Below, piece after piece: positions 36,538 to 49,246 of a stretch of DNA of 64,000 nt. The stretch covers positions 18,221,228 through 18,285,227 of the forward strand of contig OY997595.1 in the NCBI GenBank assembly GCA_963921825.1, in the 5' to 3' direction. The DNA is from Erodium maritimum. Taxonomy: Eukaryota; Streptophyta; Magnoliopsida; Geraniales; Geraniaceae. A model generated the notes under the pieces. The model did not search any database, was not told the DNA's origin, and was given only the letters and a program-made list of their open reading frames with translations. Each line of letters opens with the position of its first letter. Position 1 is the first letter of the stretch. A program made the translations under genes and the position numbers.

Positions 36538-38251
36538 TGTCACGCCCCAAATTAGGTAGAACCGAACCCGGAACGCGAACGATGGAACAATAAAACAATT
36601 TTTCAACCCTTTTAAGTGAACCGCTTAAAATCACCATTTAGTTAATCAAAATAATATTTTACAACTTAAAAGTACGTCCAAAACAAGCGGAAAAAACAAA
36701 CATAGCGTACGTCGCTAAAATCACATGAATTTCTACCGTTAACTTTCCCTAGTCAGGGCCGAGATTCGGCTACTTTTCCCTACCTCGTACGCTTTCCCAA
36801 AAGTTCACAACCACGCTCCGGCGTGCTCACGATCACTCGCCTAGCTTTCCCTTTCCGCGGTCCTCGGGATGATCTAATAAGATCACAATTAAAACACTTT
36901 TTAAGTTTGCAGGCAAAAACTGAAATTAAAGAATTAGACGCCCAAACGCAACCCCGGTAATGCCGATCACTCCCAAACTTCCCAATTACTCGACATTGTC
37001 AATAATGGGCCCGGAAAGGCCCGATTCGCCCTGCTCGGCGAATCTACCCGGGATTGGAAAACGCCTTTCCGGGGCTCCAAAAATTCCCGTTTTCGTTTCT
37101 ACTATCTTAGAATAATTCAAGGGTTCCAACGCAATCGACGGAATCAATTTCCGACTTCCGAGCAATTTAATTCGCGTTTAAAGTTTCTAAACCCGTCATT
37201 TCCAACATTTATAATTTAAATCCATAATTCGTTCCGGGTGTGGATTAACGACTTGGGGATCGTCCTAAACCACCCGAACACGAAAACCCGATACCCGAAC
37301 ACGTGGGCCCCACCCGCCATCAAGACCCGTGGGTGGCTGGACCGGTTTTGGGACGGTTCACCACCATGGTGGCTGGTCCTAGCTCCGGCCAGCCACCACC
37401 CAGCTCCTGCCAGCCGCCACCCCCGGTGGCCGGAGCTCCCCCGAACCTCCGGTCACCGGAAACCGATCCTTTTCGCTCCAAAACGTTCCCAATGAACCCT
37501 ACACCTTGACTCATCCATATGTAACCCATTTAAACCCAAACTCTAACTTTTAAACGTACTAAAACGAGAATCGATTAGGTTCTCACCGTAGGGAATGACG
37601 ACGGGAACTCGATTCTTCGATCGTTGAGACGATCCATTGGTTGGATCATCGGGAAATCCCTAAACTCCAACCCTTTACTTCTCTTTTTCTTTTTCTCTTC
37701 TCTCCTTTTTCTCTCTTCTTTCTCTCTTCTTTTCTCTTTTTTTCTCTAAGTGACCGAACCTAATTAGTGGTCTTCCTCTTGTTTGGTTCAAAAATACCTA
37801 ACACCACCACTTGTATGACATGTGGCAAGTGGGTCCCACCCCATTTTGGAAAATATCTTCTAGATATTTTTTAGTCAGATTCGCGAAATCCGGCCGTCTC
37901 GGGCCCCGAACGGGCCCATTTTCCAAGAAATTACGAAACTTCACGGGCTACAAGGAAACGGCTCAACTAAGACCGATGTAACGACGGATAAGCTTTTTGG
38001 ATCCAAAACGAGCCTCGAACGAACCAAAACGTCGCTCAGTTGACTTTTCCAGCAACAAGTCAACATTTCCCAAATTGGTCAAAAAGTTGCCCTGAGTCCC
38101 CCAGAACTCATTTTGGTCGATATCGGGGTCAACTCAAGTCCGATATGACCCTCGGGGTCAAATTTAGGTTCATTTAGGTGTCTGTCCAAAACTTTTAAAT
38201 TTTCCTGTATTTCGCCGATTTGACTAGCGTTGACCGGGAGTGGTTCTTACA
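36538..38251 (-). repeat. 3' LTR of Tekay(-), internally deleted
   Basis: 1714 bp. Relative to the 5' LTR, the stretch equivalent to about 44250-45595, which holds the minisatellite, is missing; the join is GTCGCTAAAATCACATGA near 36712-36728. Confidence 0.9.
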
Positions 38252-38275
38252 ATCTACCCCCTTTAAAGGAATTTC
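38252..38275 (-). other. polypurine tract of Tekay(-)
   Basis: ATCTACCCCCTTTAAAGG on +, that is CCTTTAAAGGGGGTAGAT on -, directly next to the 3' LTR. Confidence 0.8.
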
Positions 38276-38302
38276 GTCCGCGAAATTTAAAACAGACTTA
38301 CC

Positions 38303-41300
38303 TCAGGAGTCGAACAGATCGGGGTACTTCGCACGAACCTCGTCCTCGCGCTCCCAAGTCGACTCAGCCCCATGGTGTCGCCACTGCACCCGTACCAGGC
38401 GGATAACCTTGTCACGCATGACCTGCTCCCGTGTGTCCATGATTCGAACCGGCTGCTCCTCATAAGAGACATCGTCAACCACCTCGATTTCTGCCCACTC
38501 AATGATGTGGGAGGGGTCCACATTGAACTTCCGCAACTGGGACACGTGGAAGACGTTATGAATCCTCCTAAGTCGCGGTGGTAATGCCAGACGATATGCC
38601 ACTACTCCCACTTTGTTTAAGATCTCGAAAGGGCCGATATACCGCGGGGCTAACTTGACTCCGACGCGGCTGAACCGTACCAGTCCTTTCCTCGGGCTCG
38701 CCTTTAGGAACACGTGATCACCGACTGCGAACTCGAGAGGTCGACGTCGTTTGTCGGCGTAGCTCTTTTGCCGACTCTGTGCGGTCTTCAACCGCTCACG
38801 TATCAGCGCGACCTTCTTTGTCGTCTCTCGAACGAGCTCTGGCCCCAGCAGGCTCTTGTCCCCACCTCTGCCCAGCACACTGGCGATCGACACGGCCTAC
38901 CATACAATGCTTCGAACGGTGCTATCCCAATACTGGCCTGGAAACTGTTGTTGTAGGCAAACTCGACTAACGGTAGATGGGTCTCCCACGACCCCCTAAA
39001 GTCTAGCACACATGCCCGCAGCATGTCCTCCAAAATCTGAATCGTGCGCTCGGATTGGCCGTCTGTCTACGGATGGTGTGATGTACTGAGTAGAACCTTG
39101 GTCCCCAACGCAGTCTGCACACTTGGCCAAAACCTGGACGTGAAACGAGGATCCCTGTCCGACAATATCGACACCGGGACTCCATGGAGACGCACTATCT
39201 CCTGAATGTACAGGCTGCTCAACTTGTCGACCGGATCAGTCATCCTCATGGCCAGGAAATCGGCCGAGTTGGTCAACCGATGAACTACCACCCATACCGC
39301 ATCATGACCCCTCGGCGATCTCGGCAGTCCACTCACGAAGTCCATCGTGACGTGCTCCCACTTCGACTGGGCAATCGGCAATGGCTGCAATAATCTGGCA
39401 GGTCGCTGATGTTCGGCCTTCACCTACTGACAGGTGAGACATCTCGACACAAATTCCGCAACCGCTCTCCGCATCCCGCTCCACCAAAAGTGTCGCCTGA
39501 TGTCGCGATACATCTTGGTGCTACCCGGGTGCACTGTAAGACGCGAATGATGTGACTCTCGCAACACGTCGTCTCTACAGTTTCCCTACACGAACAATCC
39601 TCCTCGATACCGTAACCCCCAATCAGCACTGAGTTCCCAGCCTTCCGCCTCATCACCGCTGACGACACCCTCTCGGATCTCTGACGTCTTGACGTCCTCC
39701 GACTGCGCCTCCAGCACTCGGGCGAGTAATAAGGGTTGAGCAACCAATGAGCACATGGCCACGCCACCTGTAACCTCCTCTAGTTCAATCCCAAACGTGC
39801 CCAGTTCCCCCATCATGTCCCACTCTCGGACTGATATGCTAGCAAGACTCGGAACCGACTTCCTACTCAGGGCGTCGGCGACCACATTCGCCTTACCCGG
39901 ATGGTAGTGTAGCTCAAAGTCGTACTCCTCGAGTAGCTCCATCCATCGCCGCTGGCGCATGTTCAGGTCTCGCTGGGAAAAGATGTACTTGAGGCTCTTG
40001 TGATCCGAGAAGACCTGAAATCGCTCGCCATACAGATAATACCGCCAGCCCTTTAGCGCGAACACGACTGCTGCTAGTTCCAAGTCATGGGTAGGGATAG
40101 TTGCGCTCGTGTGTCTTTAACTGCCTGTGGCCATAAGCAACAACTCTACCCAACTGCATTAGTACACAGCTCAGTCCTTCCCCGGAAGCGTCACAGTAGA
40201 CCTCATACCCGACCCCTCGCTCTGGCACTATCAACACGGGAACGGTAGTTAGACGAGTCTTCAGCTCCGCGAACGCACGTTCACAATCATCTGTTCACAC
40301 AAACCCGACTCCCTTGTGCGTCAAAAGAGTAAAAGGCGCGACTAGTCGCGCAAAGTCCTGGACGAACCGCCGTAATATTCTGCCAACCCCAGAAAGTTGA
40401 GGATCTCGAAGACACTCGTGGGCCGCGCCCACTTCGAAACCGCGTCGATCTTCGCCGAAACGACCAGTATACCGTCACGAGATACAATATGACCGAGGAA
40501 TTTCACCTTAGCGAGCCAAAACTCGCACTTCTCCAGGTTGGCATATAGTTGATGTGTGCGCAGCAGGGTCAGAACAGTCCTCAGGTGCCCCTCATGTGCC
40601 GCCTCGTTCTGCGAGTAGATCAAGATGTCGTCTACAAACACCACCACAAATTGATCCAAGAACGGCCGGAATATACTGTTCATCAGATCCATGAACGCGA
40701 CAGGTGCGTTCGTCAGTCCAAACGGCATCACCAAGAACTCGTAATGCCCATAGCGTGTCCGGAATGCAGTCTTTGCGACGTCCCCCTCTCGTACTCGCAA
40801 CTGATAATATCCGGATCGCAGATCGATCTTCGAGAAGCATGTCGACCCTCTCAACTGATCAAACAAGTCGTCAATCCTCGGCATCGGGTATCGGTTCTTT
40901 ACCCTAACCCGATTCAGCTTCCGGTAGTCTATACACATCCGAAGCTCTCCACTCTTCTTCTTCACGAAGAGTACTGGTGCTCCCCACGGCGATACGCTCG
41001 GACGGATAAACCCCTTCTGCTGAAGCTCCTCGAGCTTACGCTTCAGCTCGGTCAGCTCTGCTGGCGCGAACCAGTAAGGCGCCATCGATATCGCCGCCGT
41101 CCCCGGCACCAGGTCAATCCCGAACTCCACCTCACGAGCTGGTGGCAACCCGCTCAACTCCTCAGGAAAGACCTCGGGGAACTCGCACACCACTCACGGT
41201 AACTCTCGGCTCCGCACGACCGATACTTCCTCTATTGCGGACAACGCCGACAAGAGAACCCCGCTCTTACTGCCCAGAACACACGAAACCTTCGTGTTGC

Positions 41301-43097
41301 CTGCTGACACTGTTACTCGTCGCCTATAGCAGTCGATATTAGCTCGGTACTTCGCCAGCCAATCCATTCACAGGATTACGTCAAAGGTCGTCATTCCCAG
41401 CACGAGAAGGTCACTAGGGCAAGGACAGTCTGCGACTCTAACTTCGCAGGCACGACATACCCTAGTCAACATCACATCACCCCTAACTGGGGTGTCCAGA
41501 CACAGGGGTGGACTCAACGGCTCTAAACTCAGCCTCAACCTCTCAACACAACTCGACGAAATAAACGAGTGCGACGCCCCGGTATCAAATAAAAATAACG
41601 CCCACAAATGATACAGTAAACACGTACCCTGAATGGTCTCACGGTAGGTAGTGGATCTTGTGGCCCGGGAGTCGGTAACTGCGTACACTCTACCCTATGA
41701 CGACTGCTGCCTCTGACCTGGCGCACTGACTGCTAGCTGTCCAGACCTCTGCTGCTGTCTCGGAACTGGCGCGCTCGTGGACGGCTGCGAGAACCTCGAC
41801 GGCTGACTCTGACGCTGGCGACCCCTGGGTGACTGCACTGTATGCGACTGCTGCGGTCGATGCGCTGACGTTGCCCCAATCGGATCAGGGCACCTTGCAA
41901 TTGAGTGCCCAACCCGGCCGTACCGGAAACACATGAAATCGTCGGCCCTCGGCCCCGTGCCCTGGCCTGTCCGGCTGACCACTGGTAGCGCCGCGGGCCC
42001 TCCTCCCATCGGAGACTCTCGCCGCATGTGGCCTGGTTGTCCGCAGATATAACATACCAGCCCCCTCTCTGAAGCGACTGGCCCTACTGACGCCACCGAC
42101 CCCATCTGTCTCGCTCCGCCCTGTCGAGCATGTGGCCGAAAGAACCCCGCAGTCCTCTGCCTCCTCATATCTCGGGACTCGGACGGTCCCGCAACACTGG
42201 TCGGTCGCTGCCGAACCTCACGGGTCCTCGCTGCCTCTCGGAGACCCTGCTCCACTTTCGCTGCAGTGTCTACGAGCTCTGAGTAAACCCACAACCTCAA
42301 GGCGAAGACTCGATCCCGAATCGTCGGCCTCAGCCCCGCCTCGAACCGCCGGCAACGGTTCAGCTCTGTCGCCACCATTTTTGTTGCAAATCGGGTCAGG
42401 GCCGTGAATATGGCCTCATACTCTGCCATTGACGCCCCGTCCTGTTGCAGTTCTAGGAACTGCTGATGTCGGTCCATCCTGGCCGACTCGGGGAAATACT
42501 GCTCCAGAAAGACCGTCTCGAAGATATTGTAGTCGTCCCCGACTTTGTACCGTACGCGCCCCCACCAGTGGTAGGCGTTGTCCCTCAGCTAATGAGCTGC
42601 AATGGACACCCTGGTGTTACCGTCCTCTATGCCTGACGTGTCCAGGTCCCGAGTGACCTGTTCCAGCCATCTCTCGGATATTTCGGGGTTCGACTCCCCG
42701 ACGAACGTAGGTATGACCAGCTTCAGAAAATCCAGCAGTGTCCGGGCCGTATGGCCTTCTGCCTGAATGGGCATTGCTAGAACGGCTGCTGTCTCCGGAG
42801 CTGGCGATGCAGACTCCCTACTGGCGATGATCGCCACCAAGCTCTGCACCGTCCGGGTCAGCTCGTCCAGAGCGGTCGCAGTAGGCTGGCCTGCGACCGG
42901 CGGGACGCTGGGCGTGGCCGCAGATGGTCCTGTGTCGCTCCTCATGTCCTCCCCGACGGAAGTACCATGGGCTTCCGCGGACTCAGTGGGTTCGACGGTA
43001 GGCATCCGTCCCGGTGCCCCAGCTGACCGTCCCCTCCTTCCACGTGTGGCGCCCGTCCCGATGTCACAGTTGATCGTCCTCTCCTGCCACGTGCCAT
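38303..43097 (-). pseudogene. gag-pol of Tekay(-)
   Basis: Starts MARGRRGR at 43097. A one-base deletion near 43040 shifts the frame, and gag continues (TRGRRGRSAGAPGR...) with TAG at 42591-42589. The zinc knuckle CYICGQPGHMRRES has lost its last Cys, and TAG 41697-41695 precedes protease. Protease (LFDTGASHSF) keeps its DTG site but meets TGA at 41370. Reverse transcriptase (41193-40342) keeps [11 protein letters not shown] and FVDDILIYS, then a frameshift follows at AEYYGG. RNase H and the HHCC site lie in 40083-39430, the integrase core in 39423-38803, and the chromodomain tail in 38893-38303 after another frameshift. Ordered domains match Tekay(+), and the comparison defines the mutations in both. 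Confidence 0.9.
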
Positions 43098-43358
43098 GTA
43101 GTCGGTATCCTCTGCACGGATACACGCAAATGCTTAGTTTGCGAACTTATACAACGACGACGTGCTCAATATACTAGCGTTCACACAGTCTACGTCTATC
43201 TCAAAACTTGGTACTAAAACGTCACACTACTCACGCTATCAATACCTCAATTATCAGAACACGTAAGGGAAACCTCAAACGACCCGACACACTCATGAAC
43301 CAAGTCACGCAATAACAACACACAACTGCACCGTCAAGACGGTGGAACAGAACAGGAA

Positions 43359-43457
43359 TCACGGATCCGTGACAGACCCCGTCACGGTTGGGGTCACGGA
43401 GCCGTGACGAAGGCCCAAAAGTTCGCCAAACGCGCTGCTCCGTCACGGATCCGTGAC
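43359..43457. repeat. palindrome cluster in the Tekay(-) leader
   Basis: TCACGGATCCGTGA (43359-43372), GTCACGGAGCCGTGAC (43393-43408) and GTCACGGATCCGTGAC (43442-43457), with GTCCGTGACG half-sites. Same position relative to gag as in Tekay(+). Confidence 0.9.
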
Positions 43458-44058
43458 AGGGTCCGTGACGCTCGCGCAGGCCTGTTTCCCCAAAATCGTT
43501 TCAGACTTGATTTTTACCCCTTTTTAACCCTAAAATAGCCTTAAGTGCCACACATGCTCGATCACCAAATTACCGACCACACGCACACAATTCACGGACA
43601 AATCCAGGTCACCCAACCTCAATCACAAGCCGACAAGGCCAACCAACATCAAAACACGCCCACTAGGCCAACCAATTTAAAAAAACGCCCACATGGCCAA
43701 CCAATTTTAAAACTTTCTCCTTTCCATTATAAAACCTCATTTTTTGACATCACGTAGTTACAACCCCGTCCAGGCATCCCCCGAACTACATGGTACCCAC
43801 TTGATATCAGCACCGTCGCGTTCGACTACAGGAGCGCTCCTGAGTCGAATCGCGACAGCTTAAAAACATTTCACGCAGCAACACACAAACATTATGCCAG
43901 TAACCACAGTACTGCACATACACACAACAACAAACAGGACTCGTGTCACTACGGGTCTACACACGGTTTCCGACTTACGCAACCAACGCACGACGGGACT
44001 TTTAATGACTCAACTCTCCCCACCTAATTGACATACAGTCCGAGGTGTGAAACCTCGA

Positions 44059-44070
44059 GCTCTGATACCA
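44059..44070 (-). other. primer-binding site of Tekay(-)
   Basis: GCTCTGATACCA on +, that is TGGTATCAGAGC on -, three bases from the 5' LTR. Confidence 0.9.
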
Positions 44071-44073
44071 AAC

Positions 44074-47046
44074 TGTCGCGCCCCAAATTCGGTAGAACCG
44101 AACCCGGAACGCGAACGGTGGAACAATAAAACAATTTTTCAACCCTTTTAAGTAAACCACTTAAAATCACCATTTAGTTAATCAAAATAATATTTTACAA
44201 CTTAAAAGTACTTCCGAAACAAGCGGACAAAATAAACAAAGTGTGCGTCGCTAAACTCCCAAAAACCTGGACTCCCGCTCCCAGCTCTTCAAGCTCCGAG
44301 AGTTCCCCTAGTCCGTCTCGCGACCAGCACCTGTAGGAAAAGCAGCTAGGGGTGAGCGTTCTCTCACCACCACGGATACCCGACTGACTACGGCATACTA
44401 GCAGAAAATGTCGGAAACACCAACAACAAACCAAACACCGGGGACCACTATCCCCAAACTCAAGTAACCCGACTGTCACACGAAAACTGTTACTTTCCCC
44501 AACCAACTCAACACCCGGACACGTAATGTAGACCCGACACAGCGGTTACGACCTCCACCAAAGACACAAAAGATAACCACGCAACACCCAAGATCACAAA
44601 GGATCGCACACAACAGAAAAGATCACAAAGGATCGCACTCCAGCTGCTCAATACCGGTTGCTAACCGGATGGGCTCGAGCCTGTCCCACGCAACTTTCCC
44701 CGATCTCTGTCAGGCCAGGCGGTCGACCTGTTAGCGACATATAACACAATCCTTTTCCGATAGCTGGTCAGAAGGGGAGCCGCCCTTCATCGCCGAAGAA
44801 TGCACAACTTTACCGATGGTTAGTCAGAAGGCTAGCCAACCCCCACGCGCGCGACCACAGAACCCTTTTATTGTCAGGCGGGCCCCCAACCTCGTCGCAG
44901 AAGAATGCACAACTTTACCGATGGTTAGTCGGAAGGCTAGCCAACCCCCACGCGCGCGACCACAGGACCCCTTTATTGTCAGGCGGGCCCCCAACCTCAG
45001 GCAATCACAATCAACACCCAAGGTTCAACACCTCAAAGGCACTCATGGCCACCCACGACACAGCAACAGTAATACACGGGTCAACACCCCAAAGGCACTC
45101 ATGGCCACCCACGACACACCAACAGTAATACACGAGTCAACACCCCAAAGGTACACATGGCCACCCACGACACACCAACACTAATACATGGGTCAACACA
45201 CCAAAGGCACACCTGACCTCCCACGACGCACAAACAGTAAAATACGGGTTCAACTCCCCACGGGCACTCATGGCCACCCAAGACACACGAACAGTAAAAA
45301 TACGGTTTCAATTCCCCACGGGCACTCATGGCCACCCAAGACACGCAAATAGTAAAATACGGGTTCAACTCCCCACGGGCACTCATGGCCACCCACAAAC
45401 ACAAACAATGCAATCAACCTCCGGGCACAACCGAATGCCTCCAGCATTTCTAATGTTCGATAAGCTCACTTATCCTACGACACTACTAAGTGTCACATGC
45501 ATTTCTATTGTTCGATACGTTCACGTATCCTACGACACCACCCGGTGTCGCCTGCCTTTCTGTTATTCGATAAACTTACTTAACCCACGACACCCAAGTG
45601 TCACATGCATTTCTACCGTTAACTTTCCCTAGTCAAGGCCGAGATCCGGCTACTTTTCCCTACCTCGTACGCTTTCCCAAAAGTTCACAACCAAGCTCCG
45701 GCGTGCTCACGATCACTCGCCTAGCTTTCCCTTTCCGCGGTCCTCGGCACGGTCTAATAAGATCACAATTAAAACACTTTTTAAGTTTGCAGGCAAAAAC
45801 TGAAATTAAAGAATTAGACGTCCAAACGCAACCCCGGTAATGCTGATCACTCCTAAACTTCTCAATTACTCGATATTGTCAATAATGGGCCCGGAAAGGC
45901 CCGATTCGCCCGGTTCGGCGAATCTGCCCGGGATTGGAAAACGTCCTTCCGGGGCTCCGAAAATTCTCGTTTTCGTTTCTACTATCTTAGAATAATTCAA
46001 GGGTTCCAACGCAATCGACAGAATCAATTTCCGACCTCCGAGCAATTTAATTCGCGTTTAAAGTTTCTAAACCAGTCATTTCCAACATTTATAATTTAAA
46101 TCCATAATTCGTTCCGGGTGTGGATTAACGACTTGGGGATCGTCCTAAACCACCCGAACACGAAAACCCTAGGCCCGAACACGTGGGCGCCACCCGGCCA
46201 TCAAGACCCGTGGGTGGCTGGACCGGTTTTGGGCCGGTTCACCACCATGGTGGCCGGTCCCAGCTCCGGCCAGCCACCACCCCCGGTGGCCGGAGCTCCC
46301 CCGAGCCTCCGGTCACAGGAAACCGATCCTTTTCGATCCAAAACGTTCCCAATGAACCCTACACCTCGACTCATCCATATTTAACCCATTTAAACCCGAA
46401 CCCTAACTTTTAAACGTACTAAAACGACAATCGATTAGGTTCTCACCGTAGGGAATGACGACGGGAACTCTTTTTCTCTTCTCTCCTTTTTCTCTCTTCT
46501 TTCTCTCTCTTCTTTTCTCTTTTTTTTCCTCTTTTTTTCTCTAAGTGGCCGAACCTATCTAGTGGTCTTCCTCTTGTTTGGTTCAAAAATACATAACACC
46601 ACCACTTGTATGACATGTGGCAAGTGGGTCCCACCCATTTTGAAAAATATCTTCTGGATATTTTTCAGTCAGATTCTCGAAATTCGATCGTCTCGGGCCC
46701 CGAACGGGCCCATTTTCCAAGAAATTATGAAACTTCACGGGCTACAAGGAAACGGCTCAACTAAGACCGCTGTAATGACGGATAAGCTTTTTGGATCCAA
46801 AACGAGCCTCGAACGGACCGAAACGTCACTCAGTTGACTTTTCCAACAAAAAGTCAACCTTTTCCCAAATTGGTCAGAAAGTTGCCCTGAGTCCCCCAGA
46901 ACTCATTTTGGTCGATATCGGGGTCAACTCAAGTCCGATATGACCCTCGGGGTCAAATTCAGGTTCATTTAGGTGTATGTCCAAAAATTTTAAATTTTCC
47001 TGTTTTTCGCCGATTTGACTGGCGTTGACCGGGAGTGGTTCTTACA
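44074..47046 (-). repeat. 5' LTR of Tekay(-)
   Basis: 2973 bp, TGTCGCGCCCC on the left to GGAGTGGTTCTTACA on the right. It contains a 115-bp direct duplication (GGTTAGTC...GGGCCCCCAACCTC, 44817-44893 and 44921-44997) and the CTCATGGCCACCCACGACAC minisatellite (45010-45400). Confidence 0.9.
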
Positions 47047-47529
47047 TCATAAATTGTAATGCTTTGTACTGTTATGCGCATAGATTAGAGATAATTAGGC
47101 GGTTTGTGTATAATAGGATCCTAATACGATCGAGATATGGTTAAGAGTAGGTGGAGAGGATTCTCGTTGTCTCTAAATTAGTATTAGCTTCAAGTGTAAT
47201 ATTCTTCATGTTACAACCCCACCATTCTCTTGGATCGCCTTAAACTCTGATTTCAAATTCACTCTTGATATTGTGTTCTTGTTCTCAACACTTTTCACAT
47301 TGCATTATAATTAAGCTGAATCAATTACTTTTCAAAACCAAACCAATTCATTTTCAGAAGTAGCTTGAGTAATGAATTAACTAATTAAAGTGTTTGTCTA
47401 ATTCCTCCTTTGGGTACGATAACTCGGATTAAACCGTGATTACTACTTGATGATCGGTACGCTTGTCATGCCATTCTGAGAGTTAATTCTCAGGGTGTCA
47501 CTACTCAATTAAAAACTTTTGTAAACAAA

Positions 47530-47656
47530 TTACATTCAGAACAACGTTCCAATCTTTCGAAAGAAATTGTGTGTGGATGTAACTACTCAATTTCAATATC
47601 TACTGGATAAGTCCCTTTTTTAGTATTATTGGCAGGTTTAGTTGAACTATTGTAAA
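47530..47656 (+). pseudogene. second Ulp1-tail remnant
   Basis: TTTCGAAAGAAATTGTGTGTGGATGTAACTACT...TATCTACTGGAT matches the end of the DUF1985/Ulp1-like gene (14632-14690). Similarity continues into its 3' flank (TAGTTGAACTATTGTAAATA against TAGTTCAGCTATGTGAATAC). It lies just right of the solo LTR, so it is a duplicate of the same remnant or the other half of a larger repeat. Confidence 0.55.
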
Positions 47657-47665
47657 TAATTAATA

Positions 47666-49237
47666 GGATAATTTCCACCTCAATACCCTAACTATTTTTC
47701 GTGGCACCTCAATACCCTAGAATGACATTTTCCGTCACTTTAGTACCCGCCGTCAACTTTCCATCCATTTTGGATGGAAAATGCTTGAAAAGTCCAAAAT
47801 ACCCCTCACTAACAGTCAAATTTTCAAAATATGCCATTGGTTTTCAAAATATCTTTTTATTTATTTATTTTATAAAAAACATTTTTTATTTTATAAAAAT
47901 TAGAATTTCTTTAAGAATATTACTTTTTTATTTTACAAAATCAGTTTATATTTTAAAAAATATATTTTTTATTTAAAAAAATCATATATTATATTAAAAA
48001 AATCATATTTTATTTTAAAAAATAATATTTTATTTCAAAAAAATCATATTTTATAAAAAAATCATATTTTATTTTCAAAAATCTGTTTTTATTTTAAAAA
48101 ATCAGTTTTTATTTTTATAAAAACAGTTTTTTTTCAAAAAATCATCCTTATTTGATTTTCCATATTACGAATCCATATTTCCAAAACAAATTGCAAATCC
48201 ATTTTTTTTTCAAAAAAATCACAACTTTGTAAACTTGAATGTGCATATTTTTGTTCAGATTACAAATTCATTACTGATTTCATGATTTCATTACAGGTTA
48301 AACTTAAAATTGATTTCATGTTTCTGGTTTCGTGGCTTTAACTTGCCCCTTTCTAGTCCAGATTTGTTTGATATTCAAACAAGCTCAAAGGGAACCCAGA
48401 ACCCAAAATTGACATCAACGCCAGATTTGTTTTATATATAAATTGATTTCATGTAATTGTTTCATAAGTACCAAATATAATCTTTCATCAACACCAACAT
48501 CAAACCCAGAACCCAAAATTGACAAAAGAGAATCAAATTCGAACCCAAAACTCAAAGAACTCGAGTTTAGATTTGAACTTGAGAGGGGAGAGACGACATC
48601 CATGGCTGGAGCATGTGGCCGGAATCGAGCTCGCCAAACGACATCCATGACTTCTACGACCGGAGCTCGCTGCTCGAGGCTTCACGGCGGAGCTCGCTGC
48701 TCGAGGCTTCACGACGGAGCTCGCTGCTCGAGGCTTCACGGCGGCGTTCTTACCGTCCCTCTGTGCTTCACGGCGAGCGTGTCACGGCGAGTTGGACTGA
48801 AGAGAGAGGCGGCAGTGGGAGGGGATGATGAGGGATGCGAGTTATGAGATAGGAGGGAATGGTTAGGGTTTTGAGATGAATGCGGCAGTGGAAGGAGAAG
48901 ATAAGTGCAGAGAGAGAAAAAAAAAAGGGTTTGAGATGAATTGTATAGGTTTGATTTGGTTTAATAAATACTTTATTTGGTTTTATTAATTTTTGAAAGA
49001 AATAAGAAATGATATTTTAGGGTTTTAGAGTACCTAAGGGTAATTTGGGTATTTTTTAAAAAGACATGGTCATGTGCCAGGCACACGACCATTTTCCATC
49101 CAAAATGGATGGAAAGTTGACGGTAGGTACTAAAGTGACGGAAAATTTCATTCTAGGGTATTGAGGTGCCACGAAAAATAGTTAGGGTATTGAGGTGAAA
49201 TAAAACGATAGTTAGGGTATTGAGGTGGAAATTACCC
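47666..49237. mobile_element. Mutator-like MITE with long TIRs
   Basis: Ends GGATAATTTCCACCTCAATA (left; the right end has GGGTAATTTCC) with inverted arms 47666-47784 and about 49089-49237. They are flanked by an exact 9-bp duplication TAATTAATA (47657-47665 and 49238-49246). The right arm carries one extra copy of the CACCTCAATACCCTAACTAT unit. The interior is AT-rich with TTTTATTTTAAAAAAT runs and a GC-richer gene-like block (48440-48850). There is no transposase. The TIR sequence differs from that of the 15823 element, though both begin GGGTAA and have 9-bp TSDs. Confidence 0.85.
48443..48847 (+). other. open frame inside the MITE, doubtful
   Basis: A 134-codon frame whose centre is three 27-bp repeats GGAGCTCGCTGCTCGAGGCT (48662-48742). 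No domain is recognised. It may be a captured host 5' region or simply repeat-driven; not supported as a gene. Confidence 0.2.
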
Positions 49238-49246
49238 TAATTAATA

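Larger units (their letters stand above)
36538..47046 (-). mobile_element. Tekay-clade Ty3 retrotransposon, - strand
   Basis: 10,509 bp with an exact 5-bp TSD TCATA (36533-36537 and 47047-47051), inserted in the solo LTR. On the - strand: 5' LTR 47046-44074, primer site 44070-44059, gag-pol 43097-38303, polypurine tract, 3' LTR 38251-36538. It is the same family as Tekay(+) (proteins colinear and closely similar), but with many more stops and indels, so it is the older copy. The LTRs differ in length because the 3' copy has lost about 1.35 kb. Confidence 0.92.
15171..47500 (+). mobile_element. solo LTR (Ty3-like), split by later insertions
   Basis: The LTR runs from TGATGTGGACATAAAATACA (15171) to CTCAGGGTGTCA (47500). 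It is flanked by an exact 5-bp duplication CTACT (15166-15170 and 47501-47505) and starts TG, ends CA. Removing the two insertions inside it leaves about 1.41 kb in three pieces: 15171-15822, 36231-36537 and 47052-47500. No internal region, primer-binding site or polypurine tract is seen, so it is a solo LTR left by recombination, or an LTR-only insertion. The end sequence (CCTTTGGGTACGATAACTCGG ... ACGCTTGTC) resembles the 3' part of plant Athila/Tat-type LTRs, but the lineage is inferred. Confidence 0.75.

Noticed and set aside
40549-41202. 217-codon ORF on +
   Set aside because: Antisense to the Tekay(-) reverse transcriptase frame; arises from codon bias of the real gene.
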